23,907 bases of DNA, taken from IMG/VR virus record IMGVR_UViG_3300047483_000344, positions 1-23,907 of that record; one strand, written 5' to 3'. The first letter of the stretch is position 1. Each line of letters opens with the position of its first letter. The stretch comes from a virus. The position numbers and the translations under genes are program-made. Shown piece by piece: positions 11,744-19,503 of the stretch. Under the pieces are notes generated by a model. It was given only the letters and a program-made list of their open reading frames with translations, had not been told where the DNA came from and did not search any database.

Positions 11744-12654
11744 TATGTCAGTCCTTCAATGATTAAATTACACACGCTCACATCTGGGTAACTTAGGGTT
11801 ATTCCAAAGTCTTTGTAAAACCCAAAAATCGTTGTGGCGCTGTATTTGTCCGTGGCGATATAAACCGCAGGGGTTGCACGTAAACTGGCGAGTTTGTTCT
11901 TGAGCGAGTCAGTCTCTGATTTTCTAATCCAAATATCAAATTCAGCTTTGTTTGTGTAAGCACGCTCAATAAGATTTGTTTCGCCAAAAGCGTTTGTCTC
12001 TTTGCGCGAATAGTCAACAATCCCAACCCTTGCGCCGAGTGTCACATATAACCCATACGTGGCAGCCCGTCCTATCACACACGATCCGATTGCAGCATTC
12101 CCACCAACTGTCGTCACGTCGATGTACACGTCAGCAGTCCCAAAAGCAGGTAAATCCGTAAATAATGCTTGATCCTTGCGATCAACCACATCAAAGAAAT
12201 AGGAATACCAATTGTTTTGCCCTATTGTCCCGTTTAAGGATTTTGTTTGATTGTAAGCAGTACCTTCCACTGGGTCTATCAAGCGTACCTGAACAGTTTG
12301 ACCATAAAGCCCAAACAATGCAACTGAATTGATAACCTCGCTTGGCCTTACTCTTACGCTAATGGTTGATGCGCTTGTGGTGGTTGAACTGGATGATGTG
12401 TCAAACATCCTCCACCTGTTTGTCTTGGTGACATAAACAAAATGTGTTGGGTTTAAATCAGGGCTAACCGTCCCGCTGTAGTTTGCAACACACTGATAAA
12501 TACTGTGATTGGGTAAATACATGACCCGATCACCAACATGATATGCAGTGCCCGAAACCCATGCATCATAATCGTTTTCAGCTACCGAATGACTGATTAA
12601 CTTTGCATCAGTCATGGTGATAGGTGGGATAATAATTAGGTTGTCTGTCGTCAT
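11743..12654 (-). CDS. Tail protein with carbohydrate-binding-like module, downstream of the tape measure
   Basis: 303-residue structural protein. Residues about 30-75 (DAWVSGTAYHVGDRVMY, then YQCVANYSG) look like a small chitin/carbohydrate-binding module of the W-x6-Y-x-x-GD type found in tail tips. NRWRMFD and a beta-rich middle follow, and the C-terminal third (TNLIERAYTNKAEFDIWIRKSETDSLKNKL) is a mixed domain seen in conserved phage tail proteins. It starts with an ATGA overlap on the tape-measure gene and precedes the fibre, so it is probably the tail-tip or distal tail protein that holds the fibre. Exact role uncertain. Confidence 0.65.
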   Translation of the reverse strand: MTTDNLIIIPPITMTDAKLISHSVAENDYDAWVSGTAYHVGDRVMYLPNHSIYQCVANYSGTVSPDLNPTHFVYVTKTNRWRMFDTSSSSTTTSASTISVRVRPSEVINSVALFGLYGQTVQVRLIDPVEGTAYNQTKSLNGTIGQNNWYSYFFDVVDRKDQALFTDLPAFGTADVYIDVTTVGGNAAIGSCVIGRAATYGLYVTLGARVGIVDYSRKETNAFGETNLIERAYTNKAEFDIWIRKSETDSLKNKLASLRATPAVYIATDKYSATTIFGFYKDFGITLSYPDVSVCNLIIEGLT

Positions 12655-15600
12655 ACTTCAACCCTCGTGCTTGGTTGCCCGTCAGCATCCCACCGCTCTA
12701 AAACTTTGGCTACGCGATTCATCATCGCAGCTAATTGCGCTTGAGATATTCTCAAATCCTCTCTTAACATTGTAACCTCATCAGCGGTTTGCCGTGAAGC
12801 ATCTAATAACGGATTTCTCACAATAGCAGTTGTTTCTAGGCTTGCCGCTGTGGTTGCCTGCAATAGCCTGAAGTCTAACCCGCTTGATAGATAACTCGCT
12901 CCTGCATCAATTAATGATGAAGCCAGTGACCCTAGCTTTTGCGCCGCCTCGATGTCACCTGCCCTTGCCTTAGCCGTGGCAATAGTGAACTCGGTTTGCG
13001 CCATTGCCATACTTGCAGCCGTGTCTTTCACCATGTCACGCCTAATCTGCTTGGCCTGCTCCATAAGGGATTCAGTGACCCCTTTCCATTGCTCGGCTAC
13101 CTGCTTAGCTGCGTCTGCGGCTTCTTTGGCCTTGTTTTCTGCCTCGGTGTATATGCTGTTAAATGCGTCCTGATTCTTCAGTAACACCTCAAACACTTTA
13201 CGGCCATTGCTTGTGAGTAGGTCTTGCGAAGCCACCAACGCCTTGAAGTCTTCACGGGTTTTAGGTAATGCAATTCCAAGCTCTGAAACCGTTGCCGTCA
13301 GGCTCGCGGTTGTCATGGCGATCTTCTCTTCTTGCGTTTTGAAGTTTTCGATGTAAGTGCTAAACGATTGGTTTAATGCGTCGCTTCCACCAAATGCACC
13401 GGCTAAAGCATTGATAGAATCTTCAACCAATTGCTGTGCGCTTTTAACCAGCCTATTAACAGTTATGTTACCTATCTTCTTGGCTAGAGTCCCAAACCAA
13501 CCGCCACCGCTAAAAACAGATAATAATGTCATTTGATATTGATCAACCGCTTTTGTCAACGATGTATTGATATTCAGAATGTTCTTTTGAACCGATGCAA
13601 CATCAATTACGGCAAAAGTCTTAGCAAAGTCTGAAGCCAGCTTGGTTAAAGTTGCAAACTTTTGTATCGCCTCTTGGTTGCCGCTTCCAATCAATGCCTG
13701 ATTCGCTTCTACCAGTTTTCTGTATTCTTCCCGCGTCTGGGGTAGGCGATCTATTCCAACGTTTCTCAATTCTTGGGTTAAATACCGTGTGTTTGCAGCT
13801 AGCTTTTCTTGTGCCGTAAAGAAATTATCAAAGTAATTTCCAATCGTTGATTGAAAGGAAGATATGCCGCCAAACGCATCAGCCACTTGACTAGCAATAT
13901 CAGCACCTCCTATGCCCTGCAATTGTTTGATGCCAACAAGGTTAAACGCATTATTCACCGCTAACAGTGAAGAACTCAAACGCTGCAATGCCTCGGCAGC
14001 CGTCTCGCCAAACCGAATAAATTGTTCACCACCCAACGCCACCTTAGCCATTGCCTCTGCGATCTCATTAAACTTTTTATCAATCGCTTCTTTTGTTTGC
14101 GCTTCCGATAACCCCATCGTGGATATGCGGATGGATGTTGTGTAGTCTTTCACCTGTTGGACATTTTGACCCAATGCACTGGCCATCTGTGCCGTACCGT
14201 CACGGATACCAATAAACGCTTGGCTTAATGCCGATCTTGTATCCTCTGCTATGGCGCTGTAACTTGTTTTACTTGACCTAAACCAACCGCCCCTTTCATA
14301 GGTAAATTGTTGCCCTTGAAAACCCATGTCACCGCCAAAGGTTCCCTCAATACCAACGTTAGCCAGCTTTCTACCAAAAGCACGGTTAACCAAACCGCCG
14401 ATTCCGCCGCCAATGATAGAACCAATAGGCCCCCCAAGTGCGCCTATAACCTGCCCTGCTATAACTGCTGTGTTACCTGTCCCACCGCTGATTGAATAAC
14501 CGCCTGATATTGCTTTACCAATTTGATTGCCGATAAGTGCCGATGCCATCCAAGGGGCGAGCGTTCCAGCTCCTTGCGCCAATCCAGACGATACAGACCC
14601 ATTGGCCATCATTGAACCAGCTCCTTGCAGTGATGCCATTGTCCCGCCGCTCATCGCCATTGTTGCGCCAGCTTTGAGAGTGCCAGCTAACCCCATTAAA
14701 GTAGCAGCCATCCCAGGCATGCCCAGCGACGAACCTATGCTGTTCAATGTGCCTGCCAAACCTCCAGCTCCTGAACCTGCCGCTCCAGCCTGTCCAGCCA
14801 TTGCAGTACCAGACCCACCAATGCCAATCATGCCTAAAACCTGCCTTGCAATTGGCTCCATAACAGTCTTAACAATCGGTTGCAACACCAGCGTCTTGAA
14901 ATAATCCTTCAACATCTTGCCCGCTGATTTCCCGCCGCTCATAATTGCATCGCTCAAAGATTGCGAAACGTTATCAAATAGCTTCTCATATTCACGCTCG
15001 GTTTCTTTCCTTACGTTCTCGGCTTCTTCTTTCAGGGTGCGGTCACGCTTAGCTTTGGCCAAGTCTCTCAACGCATCAGCTTGCTCACGATATACCTTTG
15101 ATAGCTCATTGTTCGGTTCAATCAAATCTAAATCAGCCGCTTTTTTCTCTTTGGATATGGCCTCGTCTTCTATTTGCTTAGCTATCACATCAGCCAAGGC
15201 TTGACCTTTCAATCCAATCACATCTGTTAAGCGCTTTTCTTGCTCAATCTTTTCTTTGATAGCGTTTAAGTCTTTGTTTTCACGCTCTAGGGCTTCGGCC
15301 TGATCTTTCAAAGCTCGCTGGTTGAACTCTTCCCGCTTCTTCAATGCCTCTTCTTGCTTTTTGAGTTGATCATCTAACACCCTAGCCCGATTAGCTTCAA
15401 TAGCTTGTAAGGCTTGTTGAACCTGTGCTTCAGCCGCTGTAACCTTTTGGCTTTTTGCTGCGATCTCTTTGTTACGATCCTGTATCTTTGTGCCCTGTAT
15501 CTCAATGGATTGAGCAACCGATAATTCAGCTTGTGCTAGTTTTAAACGGCCTTGCAATTCAGCTTCAATGCGCTTTTTCTCATTCTTTGCGAATTGCTCT

Positions 15601-16958
15601 TTTGTCAATTCACCCTCGATGAGTAATGCACGCTCTTGATTTGCTGCACGCTCCCGCAAGGTTTGCTCACGCGCTAGCCTGCTGCTTAAAGCCCTCAGCC
15701 CTTGATCTTGTATTTGCCCTTTGCGTTCTGCGCTTTCGTTGTATAGCCTTATCTCTTCATCTGCTAATCTTTTGGCTTCAGTAGCTTGCCTAATATTTGC
15801 ATCGTTCTGTTGTGTCAATAGTTCGCTTAGTCTTTCTCTGTCGGCTATTAGTCCAGATTGATAAAAATTTAAGGTCTTTTGATCACCAGGAAGTAATTTG
15901 TTTTCATTTGCTTTTTTTCGGGCATTTAATTCATCCACCCTTTTTTGTGAACGTGCAATAGTTTGCTGTAATGTGTCAATCTCACGCTGTGCAATAACTG
16001 GGTTTGTATCACCAGCCCCCAAAAGTTTGAGATTATTCCAAGCGCTTGAGATAGATTGACCCAAAGACTTAAACCCATTTATCGAAAAGTCCAAAAACCG
16101 ACCAATGTAACCCTGTGCTTCAGGCATACGTTGGCCTAAACTTTCCACCAAATTATTAGTGACAATTCTCAAGGCTTCAGTGGTTTCACCCTGATCTATC
16201 AGCCCTCGAACTGTTTTCATTATTTCAGGGCTTAAGAATCGATATTTCTCATTTAATTGACTAATACCAATTACACCCTTATCAAAAGCATCAGCAAGCG
16301 CCTTTGATTCTTCAATTGGTAGATTTCCACTTAATTCGGCTATCTTGGTTCCTGCGCTTGCCAACAATAATACTTTCTCATTGACTGATCCAAACCTCTT
16401 AGCCAGCTCTCCTACCGTATCAATGGCCTTACCAATTGATATATTATTTTCTTCAGCAAACGAACGTGATGCAGCTTGAATTGATCCATAACTCAAAGCT
16501 CCTGATTGACCCGATAAAGCTATCTCTCGCGCAAAGTTTCTAGCTTCCAATGCGCCTTTAATTAGTCCAGTGGTAATGGTTGCAGTTGCAGCGATAACCA
16601 AATTCATCGGGGTTAACAACCGCGTGAAATAACCTGCGATACTCTTGACCGCCTCGCCACCCGTCATGCCCATCATGGCAAACTGATCTCGTATCTGCCC
16701 GCCTTGCTGTAAAAATACCGTAAAGGGATTTTGCCCAGATGCCAGACTGGTAAATATATCTGTCACCTGTGGCGTTAGCATACGAGTCATCATGGCTTGT
16801 TGCCGCATTTCAGCAGTGAGTTGGCTTAGCTTCTTGTTGTTGTTGTCAGCCGCCGCACCCATCGCATTCAGGCCGGATGTAATTGTGTTGGTATTGGCAA
16901 CCGCTTCCTCTGCGCCTGATACTTGAAACTTTGCTTCCAGATTAGCAACGATTGCCAT
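12651..16958 (-). CDS. Tail length tape-measure protein
   Basis: 1435-residue tape measure, the largest gene here. The N-terminal ~300 residues match the lambda-type prophage tape-measure domain (NPFTVFLQQGGQIRDQFAMMGM, then RLLTPMNLVIAATATITTGL). Residues about 310-670 are long charged coiled coils, about 690-850 are Gly/Ala/Met-rich hydrophobic stretches likely to insert in the host membrane for DNA passage, and the remainder is helical with a repeated pattern of IENFKTQEEK-like and IGNYFDNFFTAQEK-like blocks. It follows the G/GT chaperones that coat it during assembly. GAGGG lies nine bases before the ATG. Confidence 0.95.
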   Translation of the reverse strand: MAIVANLEAKFQVSGAEEAVANTNTITSGLNAMGAAADNNNKKLSQLTAEMRQQAMMTRMLTPQVTDIFTSLASGQNPFTVFLQQGGQIRDQFAMMGMTGGEAVKSIAGYFTRLLTPMNLVIAATATITTGLIKGALEARNFAREIALSGQSGALSYGSIQAASRSFAEENNISIGKAIDTVGELAKRFGSVNEKVLLLASAGTKIAELSGNLPIEESKALADAFDKGVIGISQLNEKYRFLSPEIMKTVRGLIDQGETTEALRIVTNNLVESLGQRMPEAQGYIGRFLDFSINGFKSLGQSISSAWNNLKLLGAGDTNPVIAQREIDTLQQTIARSQKRVDELNARKKANENKLLPGDQKTLNFYQSGLIADRERLSELLTQQNDANIRQATEAKRLADEEIRLYNESAERKGQIQDQGLRALSSRLAREQTLRERAANQERALLIEGELTKEQFAKNEKKRIEAELQGRLKLAQAELSVAQSIEIQGTKIQDRNKEIAAKSQKVTAAEAQVQQALQAIEANRARVLDDQLKKQEEALKKREEFNQRALKDQAEALERENKDLNAIKEKIEQEKRLTDVIGLKGQALADVIAKQIEDEAISKEKKAADLDLIEPNNELSKVYREQADALRDLAKAKRDRTLKEEAENVRKETEREYEKLFDNVSQSLSDAIMSGGKSAGKMLKDYFKTLVLQPIVKTVMEPIARQVLGMIGIGGSGTAMAGQAGAAGSGAGGLAGTLNSIGSSLGMPGMAATLMGLAGTLKAGATMAMSGGTMASLQGAGSMMANGSVSSGLAQGAGTLAPWMASALIGNQIGKAISGGYSISGGTGNTAVIAGQVIGALGGPIGSIIGGGIGGLVNRAFGRKLANVGIEGTFGGDMGFQGQQFTYERGGWFRSSKTSYSAIAEDTRSALSQAFIGIRDGTAQMASALGQNVQQVKDYTTSIRISTMGLSEAQTKEAIDKKFNEIAEAMAKVALGGEQFIRFGETAAEALQRLSSSLLAVNNAFNLVGIKQLQGIGGADIASQVADAFGGISSFQSTIGNYFDNFFTAQEKLAANTRYLTQELRNVGIDRLPQTREEYRKLVEANQALIGSGNQEAIQKFATLTKLASDFAKTFAVIDVASVQKNILNINTSLTKAVDQYQMTLLSVFSGGGWFGTLAKKIGNITVNRLVKSAQQLVEDSINALAGAFGGSDALNQSFSTYIENFKTQEEKIAMTTASLTATVSELGIALPKTREDFKALVASQDLLTSNGRKVFEVLLKNQDAFNSIYTEAENKAKEAADAAKQVAEQWKGVTESLMEQAKQIRRDMVKDTAASMAMAQTEFTIATAKARAGDIEAAQKLGSLASSLIDAGASYLSSGLDFRLLQATTAASLETTAIVRNPLLDASRQTADEVTMLREDLRISQAQLAAMMNRVAKVLERWDADGQPSTRVEV

Positions 16959-16959
16959 T

Positions 16960-17319
16960 TTATTTACCCTCTTCAGCTTGCGCCCGTTGTTCCGCCCATA
17001 CCTCTAGTGTAGCCATTTCAGCCGCTTGGATGCAATCGAATAAAACCTTATCCTTGCGCCTTCCAATCATTCCCATGTACGAGATTACTGCCGAATAATC
17101 CAAGCCTGTCGGCCCCGCCATTCCAACCCGCCATTGAGTTTGCAAGTCTTGCCAAGCCAACCAGTTTTCTTTGTTGTCCGGCCATAAATATTCAATCTGC
17201 TCTTTCTGTTGAACACCTTGACCAGCCAATCCAATGTTAGCCAGTATCTCCCCCCAAGCATTGTTTTCAGGTAATGGCGGGGGTGAGGCTGCATTGGATT
17301 GAGCAACGGCTCGCGCCAA
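16960..17319 (-). CDS. Tail assembly chaperone T part (DUF1799), made by -1 frameshift
   Basis: 119-codon frame with no ATG at its 5' end; the first possible start is TTG at 17319. It matches the DUF1799 pattern (EYLWPDNKENWLAWQDLQTQWRVGMAGPTGLDYSAV) found as the T part of lambda-like G/GT tail chaperones. The preceding gene ends with the slippery sequence A_AAA_AAC directly before its TAG; a -1 slip reads straight into this frame, giving a fusion of about 233 residues from 17660 to 16960. The fusion binds the tape measure and recruits tube protein. Independent initiation at TTG seems unlikely to be its main mode of expression. Confidence 0.85.
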   Translation of the reverse strand: MARAVAQSNAASPPPLPENNAWGEILANIGLAGQGVQQKEQIEYLWPDNKENWLAWQDLQTQWRVGMAGPTGLDYSAVISYMGMIGRRKDKVLFDCIQAAEMATLEVWAEQRAQAEEGK

Positions 17320-17334
17320 GGTTGCTAGTTTTTT
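17302..17334 (-). promoter_or_regulatory. Programmed -1 ribosomal frameshift site (G/GT)
   Basis: Heptamer A_AAA_AAC (17328-17334) lies in the correct zero frame (GCA AAA AAC TAG), with the TAG directly after it. One base downstream begins a stem AGCAAC/GTTGCT (17321-17326 with 17302-17307) containing an inner GGC-GCGA-GCC hairpin (17308-17317), a candidate stimulator, though the spacer is shorter than usual. Confidence 0.85.
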
Positions 17335-17660
17335 GCTTTTGCACCTACCTCAGACAAATAGGTGGTAAGAATAATCTGCCCAAGGTTATGGATGTTTCCG
17401 CATAACATCTCAAAGGATTCTTTTGACCATGCAATCTGTTGGCCTGTTCCGTCCAAAACGTCGCTCCAATCATGCGTTAAATCAGCTAAGAATTGCACAA
17501 CTGTTTTCTCGCTGTTCTCCAATTCTTCCTTGATCTTCTCTGCCGAGAGTCTTTTCATTGTCATCGTAAAGTCAAACGGGCTATCTCCCCCGTTTTCATT
17601 CACATACGAACCTTTGATTTTCAGCTTTACCTTATCTGATAAAACAATTTTAATCGCCAT
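17325..17660 (-). CDS. Tail assembly chaperone G part
   Basis: 111-residue upstream partner of the frameshift pair. It is a small, mostly helical acidic/basic protein (LSAEKIKEELENSEKTVVQFLADLTHDW) ending in GAKAKN at the slippery site. It sits between tail tube and tape measure, where lambda carries G. In the model from lambda, free G and a minority G-T fusion coat the tape measure and bring in tube subunits; their ratio is set by the frameshift. The ribosome-binding site is AGG/AAAGGG upstream of ATG 17660. Sequence similarity to G itself is weak, so the call rests on position and frameshift. Confidence 0.8.
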   Translation of the reverse strand: MAIKIVLSDKVKLKIKGSYVNENGGDSPFDFTMTMKRLSAEKIKEELENSEKTVVQFLADLTHDWSDVLDGTGQQIAWSKESFEMLCGNIHNLGQIILTTYLSEVGAKAKN

Positions 17661-17685
17661 TTGCCTAGCCCTTTGTTTACGCCCT

Positions 17686-17751
17686 AAAAATGGTGCAATT
17701 GGTTAATCAGGGGCGTAGGTCTGATTAGCGGTCGCCCGCCCCAACTGCACC
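17686..17751 (-). terminator. Three-way-junction terminator after the tail tube gene
   Basis: On the minus strand an 11-bp outer stem (17741-17751 with 17692-17702, one G-U) encloses two perfect hairpins: GCGG-GCGA-CCGC (17728-17739) and TAATCAG/CTGATTA (17721-17727 with 17704-17710, ten-base loop). It is followed by A then five U (17686-17691). The wobble pair favours the leftward RNA over the opposite strand. It would reduce read-through from the highly expressed tail tube gene into the chaperone and tape-measure genes. Confidence 0.7.
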
Positions 17752-17759
17752 AAAAAACA

Positions 17760-18407
17760 TCAAGCGTAGCTGATCACGCGGCCTAATGCCGTCATCGCTG
17801 CACTCACCTGATTTACCTGATTTCGGTTCAACTGGGGTGCTTCAGATACGCTCAAATAACCATAAGAATAGATGGACGCTCCACCAGTCAAAACGGTCTT
17901 AATCGCGCATTTTGATTGGGTACGGCTCAAACCTAACATGGTTTGATAAGTAGCATTAGCAGGATCATGCCCCATCGTCAAACTGGTAGACGTAGGATTA
18001 AAACCCGTCGGGATGTTGATGTCATTGCGTTTAGCCAAGGGGGAAACAGTGGTAAAACGTGCATCGCCGCCCGTGGTGCTCACCGTCAGAATCTGAGGAA
18101 CGGTAGTCCAGCCAGTTACCTTGTACAAGGAACCGCCACCGCTACCAGCAGGATAAAAACCTGTGTTGGTTGCGTCCAAACCTTGCAGGCTTAAAGTGGT
18201 TGCAGTCAACACGGTAACACGGAAAATGTTATCCGTTGCATCTTCCCACCCTGAAGTGAATAACACCTCATCACCAGTGGTTAAACCATGCGCGGCCGAG
18301 GTCGTCAACACGGTAGGGTTGGCATTGGTTGCAGCGGATACAGTGATAGCCGCTCCCAATGTATTGCTGAATTGCACTTGTGCGCCTTCAGGAAAATAAT
18401 AAGCCAT
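17760..18407 (-). CDS. Major tail tube protein
   Basis: 215-residue tail tube subunit that polymerises into the non-contractile tail. The N-terminal half is Ser/Thr/Ala/Gly-rich and includes an Ig-like or beta-sandwich insertion (about residues 20-95, HGLTTGDEVLFTSGWE). The second half has the tube-protein pattern STSLTMGHDPANATYQTMLGLSRTQSKCAIK and ends in a conserved LGRVISYA. It lies between the tail terminator and the chaperones, as in lambda-like phages. AAGGAG precedes the ATG, consistent with high expression, and a strong structured terminator follows. Confidence 0.85.
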   Translation of the reverse strand: MAYYFPEGAQVQFSNTLGAAITVSAATNANPTVLTTSAAHGLTTGDEVLFTSGWEDATDNIFRVTVLTATTLSLQGLDATNTGFYPAGSGGGSLYKVTGWTTVPQILTVSTTGGDARFTTVSPLAKRNDINIPTGFNPTSTSLTMGHDPANATYQTMLGLSRTQSKCAIKTVLTGGASIYSYGYLSVSEAPQLNRNQVNQVSAAMTALGRVISYA

Positions 18408-18416
18408 GATTGCTCC

Positions 18417-18848
18417 TTATATGGGTACGCCATTTGCGCCCCGTTGCAAACAATTAAAGAGAATTGTGGCGACAACTGTTTGATCTCCATCCGCTTCAAA
18501 TTCATAAGTAATTTGAGCCGGTGTCATCCCAACAATTGCACCGCCTAGCGTTTGATCTGCCATCAATCGTGTCACCGTATCTGTCAATAATCCGTCAACT
18601 GCCGCATCGGGCGCAGTACCAGCTCCAACTCTTGCGTAACACTCAACTGCAACCGTAGTACGCCATTGGATGCCGTGCCCACTTTGCAATAAAGTTTCTT
18701 CCACAACAGATGATTCAGGTCTTACAACAATTTGCTCTGTCGTTGTAATGGATAACGGCCTTGTTCTAACCCGTGAAACACCAGCAATAGCAGGGGCTTC
18801 CTCAAGTTTACTAATCATGGCTGTTACTAAAGTATTAATAATGCTCAT
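18417..18848 (-). CDS. Tail terminator / minor tail protein (U-like)
   Basis: 143-residue protein. A helical start (INTLVTAMISKLEEAP), then beta strands (VSRVRTRPLSI, IVVRPESSVVEE) and a central TTVAVECYAR pattern, a helix with DAAVDGLLTDTVTRLMAD, and a final VATILFNCLQRG strand match the small tail-completion/terminator proteins (lambda U, DUF3168-like) that cap the tail tube. Its position, between the head-tail joining protein (4-base overlap) and the tail tube, supports this. Assignment rests on pattern and order. Confidence 0.7.
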   Translation of the reverse strand: MSIINTLVTAMISKLEEAPAIAGVSRVRTRPLSITTTEQIVVRPESSVVEETLLQSGHGIQWRTTVAVECYARVGAGTAPDAAVDGLLTDTVTRLMADQTLGGAIVGMTPAQITYEFEADGDQTVVATILFNCLQRGANGVPI

Positions 18849-19147
18849 AAATACTCCAATAACAATCGGCTAACCCCAGAACCATCAGGTCTATGATTAG
18901 CCACCATGTACCCTATCCCGTCAATCGTGATTGTTTGACCCACCGGATCACCAACCACCAATGACGTTTTAAGCGTGAACATAGGCTGAGTGTTCTCCAT
19001 TCCAACATCACCAATCATTGCTGCACTGTATGCGTCGTCAAAGATGCCAGAAACAGTCACACCGTTCAAAGTGGCCTCACGATTCGCAAGGTGCTTAAAA
19101 ACCGAGTCATTGATTCGGCTCTCAATTGCTGCAAAAGGTGAAGCCAT
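18845..19147 (-). CDS. Head-tail joining protein (FII-like)
   Basis: 100-residue small beta-rich protein. It begins with a helix (FAAIESRINDSVFKHLAN), then ATLNGVTVSGIFDDAY, and ends GQTITIDGIGYMVANHRPDGSGVSRLLLEYL, the pattern of the FII/Phage_attach group that forms the interface between the head completion proteins and tail. It lies between the decoration protein and the tail terminator. It overlaps the next gene by four bases, and its length is near the family norm. Confidence 0.8.
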   Translation of the reverse strand: MASPFAAIESRINDSVFKHLANREATLNGVTVSGIFDDAYSAAMIGDVGMENTQPMFTLKTSLVVGDPVGQTITIDGIGYMVANHRPDGSGVSRLLLEYL

Positions 19148-19152
19148 TTTGA

Positions 19153-19485
19153 TTAAACAGAAACGCCGTTTAAACGAACAGTAGCGGTAGTTTCACCGTT
19201 GGCCTTAGCCGCAGTGAAAACACCAATCAAGCTGTTTGATGTGGATGTAATCGTTACGCGCTTGTTGGTGTTGTCCCAGTACGCTTTTGTGCCTACTGAA
19301 GCAACATCAGTGTTTAAGGCGGTAAGAGTTACAACACCAATTAATATGGCCTCAACAGTAGCGCCGTTAGCTGCGGCATTGGTTGCCACACCAAAGATGG
19401 AGCCAACCAACAAGCCTGCGCCACTTGCTACCGCATAAGGTGCGGTAAGCGTAACTACTTCACCTTCTTGTACCCAGTTTTTCAT
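19153..19485 (-). CDS. Capsid decoration/cement protein (DUF2190)
   Basis: 110-residue protein with the DUF2190 pattern: MKNWVQEGEVVTLTAP, then SGAGLLVGSIFGVA, GVVTLTALNTD, a conserved KAYWDNTNKRVTIT, and the ending IGVFTAAKANG followed by VRLNGV. DUF2190 proteins bind the outer capsid surface as cement or decoration. It comes right after the capsid gene in the operon and has AAGGA upstream of its ATG. Confidence 0.88.
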   Translation of the reverse strand: MKNWVQEGEVVTLTAPYAVASGAGLLVGSIFGVATNAAANGATVEAILIGVVTLTALNTDVASVGTKAYWDNTNKRVTITSTSNSLIGVFTAAKANGETTATVRLNGVSV

Positions 19486-19503
19486 TTTCAGATTCCTTTC
19501 AGA

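Noticed and set aside
14527-14904. 125-codon plus-strand Pro/Ala-rich frame within the tape-measure gene
   Set aside because: It is the antisense of the Gly/Ala-rich segment of the tape measure and has no ribosome-binding site or family pattern.
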